A DNA stretch of 59,324 bases from Bacteroidota bacterium (lineage in GTDB: Bacteria; Bacteroidota; Bacteroidia; Bacteroidales; JAAUTT01): positions 1-59,324 of the forward strand of contig JAJYAG010000021.1 in the NCBI GenBank assembly GCA_021779665.1, given 5' to 3'. The translations under genes were made by a program, and so were the position numbers. Shown here piece after piece: positions 17,301-25,243 of this stretch. The notes under the pieces are model-generated. The model was not told the origin of the DNA. It searched no databases and was given only the letters and a program-made list of their open reading frames with translations. The number at the start of each line of letters is the position of its first letter. Positions within the stretch are counted from its first letter, which is position 1.

Positions 17301-20213
17301 GAAGTGAAAGATCATAACAATATTATAACCTCTTATGTTTACGATGGTTTTGGCCGCTTAACCCAAACCACCGCTCCCGATGGTAATATCTCAAAAGTAA
17401 CCCTCTACTGGGTTACCGGCTCCGGACCGCAATATGCTTTATACTACTCCAAAACCGAAACACCGGGTAATCCTCCCGTATATGTTTACTACGATAAGCT
17501 TGGCCGTGAACTTCGTTCCCAAAAAACAAGTCTGGATGGCACACAGGTTTATTCCGATGTCCATTACGACGCTAAGGGGCAGGTCGACCAGGTTACCCTG
17601 CCTTATTTCACCGGGGCTACAAGTTTTAATTACAAAACAATGGCGTACGATAACCTGGGAAGAATTACCTCCGAAACCGCTCCCGGTGTTAATACAACCT
17701 ATAGCTATAACGGCTTAAGCGCTACCATTACCGACAATATTGCCACACAAACATACACCCGCACAGCCGATGCCACCGGAAGTCTGGTTTCGGCAACCGA
17801 CCAGGGTGGAACCATTGGATACAGCTATTATAGCTCTGGTTTGGTGAAGACAATAAGCGCCCCCGGTAAAACCATTAGCATGACTTACGACCAGTTTGGC
17901 CGCCAGACCCAACTCACCGACCCCGATGCCGGAACCTACAGATACGGGTACAACGTTTATGGTGAACTTATCTCACAAACCGATCCACAGCAACGGACTA
18001 CTTATCTGGATTATAACAATATTGGCCAGTTAACTTCCCAAACCGGTGGAACTTTCAACATAAAATACACCTACAAAACCAATGGGTGGCTCGATACTGT
18101 GAGTTCGTCCAACAAGGTGAACTACACACTTGCATACGATGGCTTGGGAAGGGTTACCGGTAAAACCGAAAATATCAATGGTGCGGAAATTATTACGAAT
18201 TATGGCTACAACCCCATTGGACAGCTAAGCCAGGTATCGTATGCAAACACAGGCCTCAGTGTAAACTATAATTACCAGAATGGATATCTGAAAGACCTGA
18301 GAAGAGGCGATAACAACGCACTCATCTGGAACCTGAATTCGGTAAATGAAAAGGACCAGATTACCCAGGCATCCTTTGGTAACGGCTTAGTTACCACCCG
18401 CGGATACCATACTATTGGATACCTCACCAGCATTAATACAGGAAACGGCAGCATCCAGAACCTCGAGTACCATTATAATGGCAAAGGGTTAATGGACTGG
18501 CGCAAGGATAACCGCCGCGGTTTAACCGAGTCGTTTGACTACGATGCATTAAACCGGTTAAATTTAATACAGGTCAATGGTGTAACCACACAAAATATTC
18601 AATATTCGGCAGCCGGGAATATCCAAAGTAAAACCGGAGTGGGTAACTATACTTATGGAGGGTCGCAGCCAAATGCATTAACACAGGTTTCCAATCCGCA
18701 GATGTTGGTAAGTCCCGATGCACAAGACATTACCTACACCACCTTCGACAAGGTATCGCAGATAACCGAGGCAGCCAATAGCGCCAGCATTACTTATGGC
18801 CCCGATTACCAGCGCAAGATGATGACCACCCTTATAAACGGCGTGAGCTCCACAAAATATTACAGCGAAGCTTACGAACGTGAAATTAAAAACGGGATAA
18901 CACGCCACATGCATTATGTTGTTGCTTATAATGATATAGTTGCTATATTTGAGAAGAAAAGTACAGACACCAATCCGGTAATGCACTATGTGCACACGGA
19001 CCACCTAGGTTCTTTGAATGTAATTACCAGCCAAAGCGGCACCATTGAGCAGGAGATGAGTTTCGATGCCTGGGGTAACCGCCGTGATCCCAACACCTGG
19101 CAAAATCTTACCTCTGCCCTAACCAACCCGATCACCGACCGCGGCTTTACCGGCCACGAGCATCTGGATGGGTTTAAGCTCATTAATATGAACGGCAGGG
19201 TAAACGACCCGGTGCTGGGGAGGTTTTTAAGTGCGGATAAGATAATTCAGAATCCTGTTGGTACGCAAAGTTATAATCGTTATAGCTACTGTGTAAACAA
19301 TCCTTTGATGTTTACCGACCCGAGCGGATACACTTACTTTAAATACAAGGATGGTGAATGGAGTTCGTTTGAATACGATCCCTTTGGCGGAACAACATCT
19401 TATGATTTTAGAACAGCTTCGGGAGGAGGTTTTGAACAACCAATGTATAAAAGTTTAGGGGGAGGAATGTATGCCAACAGAGATGGATACTTGGTCTCTT
19501 TTGATGAGGTAAATAATAATTATTTAGCAAGAGATCTTAAAGGCACTTTAAGTGGAGAGGGCTCATTAGAAGCTGCACAAGCAATTTTAAATGGTTTTGA
19601 TTTATATGAAGTGAGCGCCTATGGCAGAACAACACACGTTCTAACACCCGGTGGCCAGCAATATGGAATTGACCATTTTCTAAACAGCCTTGAAGGTTAC
19701 AGCTCTTCGAATGTTCTAAGTGTTGGCGGAACAACTATTCGTGATTTGGTAATAGGGGATGTGAATGGGGTGTATGTGCTATCTCAGTCTAAAAAGGACC
19801 CTACTTTTGGGCAAATTATGAAGGGGGCAGAATTTGGCGAAGACGATGGATACGGTAACACTATAAAAATAAGAATATTAAATCTGCCAAGGGCTATTTT
19901 CAATGGTGAAATATTCCATACAAGCCCTGGATGTATAGAACTGGGGTTGGATGATAACCCTGCCTCACTTTTAATTCCTTTTGGTCAAATTCCTAAGGCG
20001 TCGCTTGGTTTAAAAACTATGGGAGGCGCTTCAAAAGGTACTTTGGTTACATCGTCATTTTTTAGAGAAATGGGAATTAAAGGAGCTTTCAATAGAGAAA
20101 TATGGACTCCTTTTGGTACAGCACATAGGTGGGAAACTCTTTTTGGTAGATGGGCACCCTTTTTTCTAGATACTGGGTTAATTAGTAATAAAATTTCTGG
20201 ACAAAGTCATTAA
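14364..20213 (+). CDS. SpvB/RHS polymorphic toxin-type protein
   Basis: The 1949-residue protein starts with a Sec signal peptide (residues 1-19). A SpvB/TcaC-like N-terminal domain follows (PIFVSPGTEGIQPNISIVYN, LLGIGWNISGLS). Seven FG-GAP/VCBS calcium-type repeats lie at about 345-680 (DFNGDGRTD, DFDGDGLSD, DFNGDGKDD). YD/RHS repeats run from about 840 to 1530. The RHS core then has HTDHLGSLNVIT, FDAWGNRRDP and GRFLSAD, ending at DPSG near residue 1652. The last 295 residues are a variable tip I do not recognise (HTSPGCIELGLDDNPAS; HRWETLFGRWAPFF). RHS shells enclose such tips and release them as toxins. The absence of PAAR/VgrG and the signal peptide argue for Sec export rather than type VI. 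The DNA is visibly more AT-rich in the tip than in the core. Confidence 0.9.
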   Translation: MKHIISLIILLAVFYHAKSQSNVVYQSPIDPATRQIDTNLPVGTIAGGASVSANGAATYSIPIFVSPGTEGIQPNISIVYNSMADYGLLGIGWNISGLSAIIRMGNNIFTDGTSSPVKLNTSDKLSLDGNRLIAISGTYGGDGTEYRTENETFVKVVSLGSVNGFPDRFIVYTKEGLEIEYGNTSDSKIEAQGKTDVIIWYINKVKDRNGNYMTFVYTENNATGESRIDRINYTGNEQVGYQPYNSLRFYYETRLDKEISYVAGTKFQSSVLLRNIKAYNNSTVVKTFEFLYSYDIHSKLSEIKEYGADMTPLNSTAICWGPTINSITDNPSTLISISGNKYYGDFNGDGRTDLVFFTYPKGNNDITYYLANSDGKTFTNGGTIIGTATTLFDPKGIIVTDFDGDGLSDIILKYKWVGDESIDPRSTGFKFYRSTGTAFSFVNSVWAGNNTSEEFAGDFDNDGKKELFYRAVDWEGFYNYYLLKPNSLPLVLRNEVPDDDDIVVADFTGEGQSDVLILTSTGYSINEVISNELIQKSSGSQVSSSSGIISFGDFNGDGKADILKSGPVPYFYLSNGNTFESVNPWDDITRINLIKPVVKDFNGDGKDDILDITSSTEATLYQNSGTYIGAISLLTTTVSLSGSADSYNDFNGDGLPDYYNESRVICFNENDNRFKVTTILDGFNRKTSFAYKSIVDPSVYTKGAGATYPVTDFQSPLNVVESITSEAGYGQLVTTRYTYQGAKKHALGRGFLGFSGVTSLNTTSNIKTVSNNYLNTVYYLMLPESSRTYSGNALISEQIDTMEIRDYGSKRLFIYRKSSTSRSYDLNTQALYANYYERYNYDDYGNPVLIESNTGGIVYGKTENTWINSGGYCLNRVSTSKTTTSRTGESPFVSITDYSYYNGNLFRTTHEPGNEQKVITDYQYGSAGKVYKITVSNNGTNGRSETLNYDTYRRFLTKRTNDAGHFTQTTYDPGLGVPLEVKDHNNIITSYVYDGFGRLTQTTAPDGNISKVTLYWVTGSGPQYALYYSKTETPGNPPVYVYYDKLGRELRSQKTSLDGTQVYSDVHYDAKGQVDQVTLPYFTGATSFNYKTMAYDNLGRITSETAPGVNTTYSYNGLSATITDNIATQTYTRTADATGSLVSATDQGGTIGYSYYSSGLVKTISAPGKTISMTYDQFGRQTQLTDPDAGTYRYGYNVYGELISQTDPQQRTTYLDYNNIGQLTSQTGGTFNIKYTYKTNGWLDTVSSSNKVNYTLAYDGLGRVTGKTENINGAEIITNYGYNPIGQLSQVSYANTGLSVNYNYQNGYLKDLRRGDNNALIWNLNSVNEKDQITQASFGNGLVTTRGYHTIGYLTSINTGNGSIQNLEYHYNGKGLMDWRKDNRRGLTESFDYDALNRLNLIQVNGVTTQNIQYSAAGNIQSKTGVGNYTYGGSQPNALTQVSNPQMLVSPDAQDITYTTFDKVSQITEAANSASITYGPDYQRKMMTTLINGVSSTKYYSEAYEREIKNGITRHMHYVVAYNDIVAIFEKKSTDTNPVMHYVHTDHLGSLNVITSQSGTIEQEMSFDAWGNRRDPNTWQNLTSALTNPITDRGFTGHEHLDGFKLINMNGRVNDPVLGRFLSADKIIQNPVGTQSYNRYSYCVNNPLMFTDPSGYTYFKYKDGEWSSFEYDPFGGTTSYDFRTASGGGFEQPMYKSLGGGMYANRDGYLVSFDEVNNNYLARDLKGTLSGEGSLEAAQAILNGFDLYEVSAYGRTTHVLTPGGQQYGIDHFLNSLEGYSSSNVLSVGGTTIRDLVIGDVNGVYVLSQSKKDPTFGQIMKGAEFGEDDGYGNTIKIRILNLPRAIFNGEIFHTSPGCIELGLDDNPASLLIPFGQIPKASLGLKTMGGASKGTLVTSSFFREMGIKGAFNREIWTPFGTAHRWETLFGRWAPFFLDTGLISNKISGQSH

Positions 20214-20232
20214 AAATTTTTCATAAAATTAT

Positions 20233-20544
20233 ATGAAGTATTCTTCTGACACAAATGGTATAAAAGAGTTTATAAAAAATGAATTTTCTTTAAAAGTGGA
20301 TGAAAACACTGTCTTCCTTAGAGATCTTCACTTAATCGGAGATGAAGCTTATTTGTTTATGGAATTATTTTCAAAGGAGTTTGATGTCGATCTATCCAAC
20401 TTTGATTTTGATGAATATTGCATAATCGAGTCTCCTCTTTATTGGTTTGATCATTTTTTTAGAAAACACAAACACCAAAAAAGAGAATTCGATTTGCAGC
20501 ATTTAGAAAAAGTTGTAAAAGTAAAGAAGTGGATAGATGTTTAA
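20233..20544 (+). CDS. DUF1493-like protein, candidate immunity protein of the RHS tip
   Basis: The 103-residue acidic protein lies 19 bases after the RHS stop. Its pattern (FLRDLHLIGDEAYLFMELFSKEFDVDLSNFDFDEY ... EFDLQHLEKVVKVKKWI) resembles DUF1493, a small family with an acyl-carrier-like helical fold, from which polymorphic-toxin immunity proteins are known or predicted. It has no signal peptide, so it would act in the cytoplasm against the self-made tip. The AT-rich composition matches the adjacent tip. The family match is by eye, and the immunity role is inferred from position. Confidence 0.6.
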   Translation: MKYSSDTNGIKEFIKNEFSLKVDENTVFLRDLHLIGDEAYLFMELFSKEFDVDLSNFDFDEYCIIESPLYWFDHFFRKHKHQKREFDLQHLEKVVKVKKWIDV

Positions 20545-20560
20545 ACTTTACCTTACTCCT

Positions 20561-20655
20561 CTGCTAAGCTAAATGTTCATACGGTGCGCTAAACAGCATT
20601 TATAATGCCGCTTAGCGCATTGTTGATTTTGTAATCAACTAAACAGAATTTGCAA
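20561..20655. repeat. palindromic direct repeat, copy B
   Basis: The 95-base element starts CTGCTAAGCTAAATGTTCAT and ends CAGAATTTGCAA. It contains a nested hairpin with outer arms GCGCTAA / TTAGCGC (20586-20619), an inner GCATT-TAT-AATGC, and TGTTGATTTTGTAATCA. It matches copy C at 21850-21945 almost base for base. Together they bracket a 1194-base segment. Confidence 0.85.
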
Positions 20656-21178
20656 TTATGGAGGGGGAAGACCTACTATTGGAGGAAATGTTTACGTTGG
20701 TAATTCTGATAAAGGAAGTACTGAAAATCCAAGTACAGCATCTGGAGTTTCTGCTTTAGCATTAACTCTCTCTGTTACTGCTGAAGTTTCAGCAACAACA
20801 GTATTAGCATCATCTCTTATCGCTACTTTGCCTTTAGTAGTTTCAGGTGATACCCGACAAGATAGAGAGGATTATTCGTACGTTATTTATACTAAATTTA
20901 ATCCGGTTACTAAACAGATATACATTGGTCGCTCGGCGGGAGCTGGAACTCCTGAGCAAGTTGCAAAGAGGAGGGATTATCAACACACAGACCTGAATAA
21001 AGCAGGTTTTGGGAAAGCCATCGTACATAGTGCTTTAGTAAATGTTGGCGGTGCAATAGGATATCCTGCTATGAGAGGAAGAGAACAGCAGGTTATAGAT
21101 TCCTATGGTGGTGTTGGTGATCCCTTGGTTGCAAATAAGATTAGAGGGGGTTCACAAAAAAAGGCGCATAACAGGTAG
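20656..21178 (+). pseudogene. displaced RHS C-terminal tip, GIY-YIG nuclease type, without start or RHS shell
   Basis: An open frame runs from the repeat into YGGGRPTIGGNVYVGNSDKG, a hydrophobic linker (ALTLSVTAEVSATTVLASSL), and then a GIY-YIG-like domain. That domain has YVIYTKFNPVTKQIYIGRS (the two strands with the YIG signature), a candidate catalytic Arg in AKRRDYQH, Glu in GREQQVIDSYGG and Asn in ANKIRGGS, ending at the stop 21176-21178. No ATG fits the domain start. The only in-frame start-like codon, TTG 20828, falls inside the linker. This is the usual form of an orphan toxin tip: a former or spare RHS-CT kept downstream of the intact gene. If recombined onto the shell it would supply a different nuclease toxin. 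Confidence 0.75.
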
Positions 21179-21256
21179 ATTTTATTGGATGATGTCAAAT
21201 TCACAATTTGGTCCACTTTCACCTTATACTGGTTTTTAACTAAAAAGAAGTCAATT

Positions 21257-21688
21257 ATGAAAATAGAGGAAAGACAAAAAATTAAGGATAGATTTGAAAT
21301 AATCTTTGATTTTATAAACTCAAAATATGGTCAAAATACATTATATAATAATCTTAAAGAGACCTTTAAAAATGCATTTGAGAATAATAAAGATAGCGTA
21401 TTGAAAGAAATTAACAAGGAATTGGATGTTTGGCTTATAGAAATGTTTCGTCCAAGTGAAAAAGTAGAGCTAAGCCGATTGCTTAAAGAAAAACTTAACG
21501 GGGAAACGGACCAAGGAGACTTAAAGCGGATTGCTAAGATTAACAAAATTATAAAAAGAGGTAAAATTAATACGCTAAGTGAATATGCACTATTGAAGCA
21601 AAGGGTTGAAGAGATATATGCAGATGAAAGTAAGAGTAATGAGGTAGAGCTCATTAATAATCTACTTGCAGAGTTTTACAAGTCGTAA
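21257..21688 (+). CDS. hypothetical, candidate immunity protein of the orphan GIY-YIG tip
   Basis: The frame is 143 residues from ATG 21257. A longer frame from TTG 21185 adds an unlikely hydrophobic leader. The protein is charged, all-helical in appearance and cytoplasmic (MKIEERQKIKDRFEIIFDFI ... VELINNLLAEFYKS). I do not recognise a family. It begins 78 bases after the orphan tip, has the same AT-rich composition, and lies inside the pair of direct repeats. That is the expected place for the cognate immunity gene. Keeping an intact immunity gene next to a headless tip would protect the cell against siblings that display that tip. Confidence 0.65.
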   Translation: MKIEERQKIKDRFEIIFDFINSKYGQNTLYNNLKETFKNAFENNKDSVLKEINKELDVWLIEMFRPSEKVELSRLLKEKLNGETDQGDLKRIAKINKIIKRGKINTLSEYALLKQRVEEIYADESKSNEVELINNLLAEFYKS

Positions 21689-21776
21689 ATTATTTTGGAA
21701 TATTTGAAAATGGACGAAGTGACAAACTTCGCCCGGCCCCGGCTCAGCCGGATGTTCCAAATAATAACTAAGTAGC

Positions 21777-21803
21777 TGGAGCGCGTTTGTAACGCGTTCC
21801 TTT
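21777..21803. repeat. TTTGTAA-loop hairpin upstream of copy C
   Basis: GCGCGTT-TGT-AACGCGT lies within GGAGC ... GTTCC, followed at once by GGCA-TTTGCAC-TGCC. It has the same architecture as the hairpins of copies A-C, with different stem sequences. The remaining 21689-22236 gap holds copy C, further small palindromes (ATGAAAATTGCAAATTTTCAT near 22008; GCGTCAAT / ATTGACCGC near 22040) and no credible gene. Confidence 0.6.
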
Positions 21804-21849
21804 CTTACAGGGCATTTGCACTGCCATTTGTGAAGCAAGCAAAGCCCCC

Positions 21850-21945
21850 CTGCTAAGCTGAATGTTCATACGGTGCGCTAAGCGGCATTTGTAATGCCGC
21901 TTGGAACACTGTTGATTTTGTAAATCAATATTATAGAATTTGCAA
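21850..21945. repeat. palindromic direct repeat, copy C
   Basis: The 96-base element starts CTGCTAAGCTGAATGTTCAT and contains the perfect hairpin AAGCGGCATT-TGT-AATGCCGCTT (21880-21902). It then has TGTTGATTTTGTAAATCA and ends AGAATTTGCAA. It is in direct orientation relative to copy B and lies about 160 bases after the candidate immunity gene. Confidence 0.85.
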
Positions 21946-22165
21946 AAAATCAATAAATTGGCACAAAAGAAAAAACATGCCAACAGGTATGGAAACCATA
22001 CAGTTAAATGAAAATTGCAAATTTTCATGTGTTCCAAGCGTCAATAAAATTGACCGCTTAGCTGTTCCGAACATTTAGATGATCAGGGGAATTTGCATGT
22101 CGCCTGGAACAATGCTGTTATCAGAATTCAGTCGCTCAACAATCTTTGATCTGTCTCAAAAAGCG

Positions 22166-22198
22166 AAACCTTTCAGGTTTTGAAAACCTGAAAGGTTT
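22166..22198. repeat. perfect hairpin AAACCTTTCAGGTTT
   Basis: A 15-base arm (22166-22180) pairs exactly with 22184-22198, with a three-base loop. It is 38 bases beyond the 3' end of the beta-CASP gene and could stop its transcript. The sequence is also of a type scattered widely in Bacteroidota intergenic regions. Confidence 0.65.
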
Positions 22199-22236
22199 AT
22201 AGATGATAATAAATCGTCCTTCGACTGTCGACTTCC

Positions 22237-23637
22237 CTAATAATTCACTTCCTCTCCCATTTCCGGGATGGAAACATTTTTAAAACCTTTCTTCTCGAGT
22301 TCGTTTTTGAAGAATTCCTGGGCGGAATATTCGCCGTGAACCACATATACCATTTTCACTTCGCTCTTGTTCTGGCAATCGAGAAAATCGAGCAGTTCGT
22401 TATAGTCGGCGTGACCTGAATAGGAATCGAGTTTTTCGATATCGGCATTCACATGGTGCTCGGTTCCAAAAATTGAAACTTTAGGCACGCCACTGAGAAT
22501 TCGCGCACCCAATGTTGAAGGGGCGCAATATCCAACGGCGAGAACTGTATTCTTAGGATCGTCGATACTGTTTGCAAGATGGTGTTTTACACGTCCTGCT
22601 TCCATCATACCCGAGGCTGAAATGATAACACAAGGTTCTTTGGTGTCGTTCAGCTTTTTGGATTGCTCAACACTGGTTACAAAGTAGAGTCGGTCGAAGC
22701 CAAACGGATCGGGATCGGTTTCCATTTTGTGCAGCATCAGTTCATTAAAGCATTCCTTGTGTAAACGGAAAATATTGGTGGCATTTACAGAGAGCGGGCT
22801 ATCCACATAAATGTTTATTTTCGGAAGCTTTCCTTCATTAAAAAAGTTGTTGAGCGAATAAATCACCTCCTGGGTGCGTCCTACGCTGAATGACGGTATA
22901 ATTAACTTCCCTTTCTTCTCAATACAGGTTTTTTTAATTACGTCGAGAAGTTTTTCTTCGGCAATTTTGGTAACCTCGTGCAAACGGTTCCCATAGGTGG
23001 ATTCGGTGATGATGATATCGGCCTGGGGAAAAGGAACCGGAGCCCTTAAGATGCGGTTTGTAGGACGACCAACATCGCCGGTATAGGCCAGTCGGATTTT
23101 GCGGTCTCCTTCATCAATAACAAAATTAGCTACACCGCTGCCCAATAAATGACCTGTATTGGTGAAAGTAAGGGTAACATGACCATTCATTTTAAATGGC
23201 TTGTTGTAAGGAATACCAATGAAAAGCTCCATACACTGCTCCGCGTCGGCTTTTGTATAGATTGCTTCTACAGGTTCCTTGCCTTGTTTTGCTCTTTTCT
23301 TATTGAACCACTTGGTATCCTGTTCCTGGATCTTTCCGCAGTCGGCAAGCATAATGGCACATAAATCGCGCGTGGCGTGGGTACAAATTACAGTTCCCCT
23401 GAAACCAAGTTTATAGATATAAGGAATAAGTCCGGTATGATCGATATGGGCGTGCGTAAGAACAAGGTAATCGATTTCGCCCGGATTGAATCCCAGATGA
23501 CGGTTCATGGTGTCGGTCTCCAGACCTTTTCCCTGAAACATGCCGCAATCGAGCAATATTCGAATGCCTTCCTTGGTTACTATCAAATGCTTACTGCCAG
23601 TAACTTCGCGGGCAGCACCTAAAAATTTTATTTTCAT
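22237..23637 (-). CDS. MBL-fold beta-CASP RNA nuclease (CPSF73-like)
   Basis: The 466-residue protein has the metallo-beta-lactamase signature T-H62-A-H64-I-D66-H67 in its first domain, GHLLGSGVANF and YTGDVG further on, then a beta-CASP insert (IIPSFSVGRTQEVIY; SASGMMEAGRVKHHL). At the C-terminus are the last metal histidine (SYSGHADYNELLDFL) and an RNA-specificity tail (YVVHGE). Such enzymes cut RNA. This subgroup resembles eukaryotic CPSF73 and bacterial YSH1-like proteins rather than RNase J, being shorter than RNase J (about 550). It stands alone in an operon by itself. Confidence 0.9.
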   Translation of the reverse strand: MKIKFLGAAREVTGSKHLIVTKEGIRILLDCGMFQGKGLETDTMNRHLGFNPGEIDYLVLTHAHIDHTGLIPYIYKLGFRGTVICTHATRDLCAIMLADCGKIQEQDTKWFNKKRAKQGKEPVEAIYTKADAEQCMELFIGIPYNKPFKMNGHVTLTFTNTGHLLGSGVANFVIDEGDRKIRLAYTGDVGRPTNRILRAPVPFPQADIIITESTYGNRLHEVTKIAEEKLLDVIKKTCIEKKGKLIIPSFSVGRTQEVIYSLNNFFNEGKLPKINIYVDSPLSVNATNIFRLHKECFNELMLHKMETDPDPFGFDRLYFVTSVEQSKKLNDTKEPCVIISASGMMEAGRVKHHLANSIDDPKNTVLAVGYCAPSTLGARILSGVPKVSIFGTEHHVNADIEKLDSYSGHADYNELLDFLDCQNKSEVKMVYVVHGEYSAQEFFKNELEKKGFKNVSIPEMGEEVNY

Positions 23638-23831
23638 AGGGTTGGGGATTTATTAAAGGTATTAATTCAAATTAGCTAAAATTCGAAATCTAAAGGAAAC
23701 GAAAAATCAATTTAAATAAAACTGTTTAACGGTTTTTTTGAAGAAGGAAAAGTCGGTGGTCAGGAATATTTTTGTTAAAACATTGAACCAAACGATTAAT
23801 CCTTACTTTTATAATTCTAAGTTAAAGCATT

Positions 23832-25243
23832 ATGACGACAGGCAAAAACCAGGGGAATTTAAAACAGTCGCTAACGCTTGCTACAGCAATGATTCTGGTG
23901 GTAAGCACGGTGATCGGGTCGGGAGTTTATAAAAAGGTGGCACCCATGGCTTCGGAATTATTATCACCCGGATTGGTACTGACCTGCTGGGTGCTGGCCG
24001 GAGTAATTTCGTTATTCGGAGCCCTGAGCAATGCCGAAGTTGCCGGAATGTTGGCCGATGCCGGAGGAGAATATGCTTATTACAAAAGGATTTATGGAAA
24101 ATTTATGGCTTTTATTTACGGATGGAGCGTATTTGCTGTGATTAAATCGGCCACCGTTGCATCTATAGCCTATGTATTTTCGCATTCGTTAAACTCGCTT
24201 ATTGCTCTGCCTCAATTACCCGAATCGTGGGAACAAATCTCAGTTTTTGGAGTATTTCAGCCTTTCGATAATTTTGGTGTGAAGCTGTTAACCATTCTGG
24301 TTATTCTTGGTCTCACCTTTATCAATACCCGTGGATTGAAAGGAGGAGCATCGTTAAGTCGATACATTACTTTACTTGTAATTGTCGGACTGACATTAAT
24401 TGTAATATCCGGCCTGTTTTTCGGAAACGGCAATTTCTCCAATATAACTACACCGGCTCAGGGTTATGTTCATAAAAGCTGGTACGACTTTGATCTATAA
24501 AAGCAATATTCGGAGCCATGCTTGCTGCATTCTGGGCTTACGAAGGCTGGAACGGCATTGGATTTTTAGGTTCCGAAATCAAAAATCCCAAAAGAAATAT
24601 CCCTATCGCTCTTTTCGGGGGAATGGCCATCATCATTGCGGCTTACACGCTTGTAAACTTCACTTACTTGTATGTATTGCCAATCGACAATCTGATTGAT
24701 GTTTTCAAATCGCAGAACGAAGTAGCGGCTATTGCTGTGATAGGTAGTTTTGCAGGTGTCGTTGGCGCAACAATTCTGACAATTTTAATTATCATCACTG
24801 TTTTGGGATGCACAAACAGCACTATTTTGATGCCTCCAAGAATTTATTATGCCATGGCGAAGGATAAGCTTTTTTTTCCAAAGGCTGGCAATATTCACCC
24901 CCAATACAACACACCAGTGTATGCGCTTTGGATCCAGGGTATCTGGGCCTCGGTACTTGTCCTTTCGGGAAGTTTCGATCAGCTTACGGATATGCTTGTT
25001 TTTGCCGCCTTTTTCTTTTATGGTGCAACCACGCTGGGAGTTTTTATTATGCGTAAGAAAGAACCAACACTGGAACGACCTTACAAAGTGTGGGGCTATC
25101 CGATAGTTCCCGCTTTCTTTTTATTGTTTTGTGCAGCACTCGTTATAATAACATTCTTTTCGAAACCTCGCGAAGCTATGATAGGTCTAATGCTGATGCT
25201 GACCGGTATTCCTTTTTATTTCTACTGGCGCAAATCAGCTTAG
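23832..25243 (+). pseudogene. APC-family amino-acid permease, split by a frameshift
   Basis: Two frames make one transporter. Residues 1-222 (23832-24500) have ILVVSTVIGSGVYKKVAP and about seven membrane segments, ending ...KSWYDFDL. The second frame (from about 24494 to 25243) continues S-IKAIFGAMLAAFWAYEGWNGIGFLGSEIKNPKRN and about five more segments. Joined, they give about 470 residues, the normal length of the LAT/APC exchanger family. Restoring one T within GATCT at 24492-24496 (GATTCT) repairs the frame. It is either a recent inactivating deletion or a sequence error, because both halves remain well conserved. The substrate is not predictable. Confidence 0.85.

Noticed and set aside
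14364-20213. Type VI secretion effector
   Set aside because: There is a Sec signal peptide and no PAAR, VgrG or Hcp gene or domain. The N-terminus is SpvB-like.
20828-21178. Orphan tip as an ordinary gene starting at TTG 20828
   Set aside because: The frame stays open upstream into the repeat with tip-linker sequence, and TTG lies inside the hydrophobic linker. A displaced tip is more credible.
20561-21945. Direct repeats as a CRISPR or integron array
   Set aside because: There are only two copies about 1.3 kb apart with genes between. There are no regular spacers, no cas genes and no integrase.
24480-24520. Programmed frameshift in the permease
   Set aside because: No slippery heptamer or downstream pseudoknot is seen, and APC permeases are not known to use frameshifting. 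A one-base deletion explains it.
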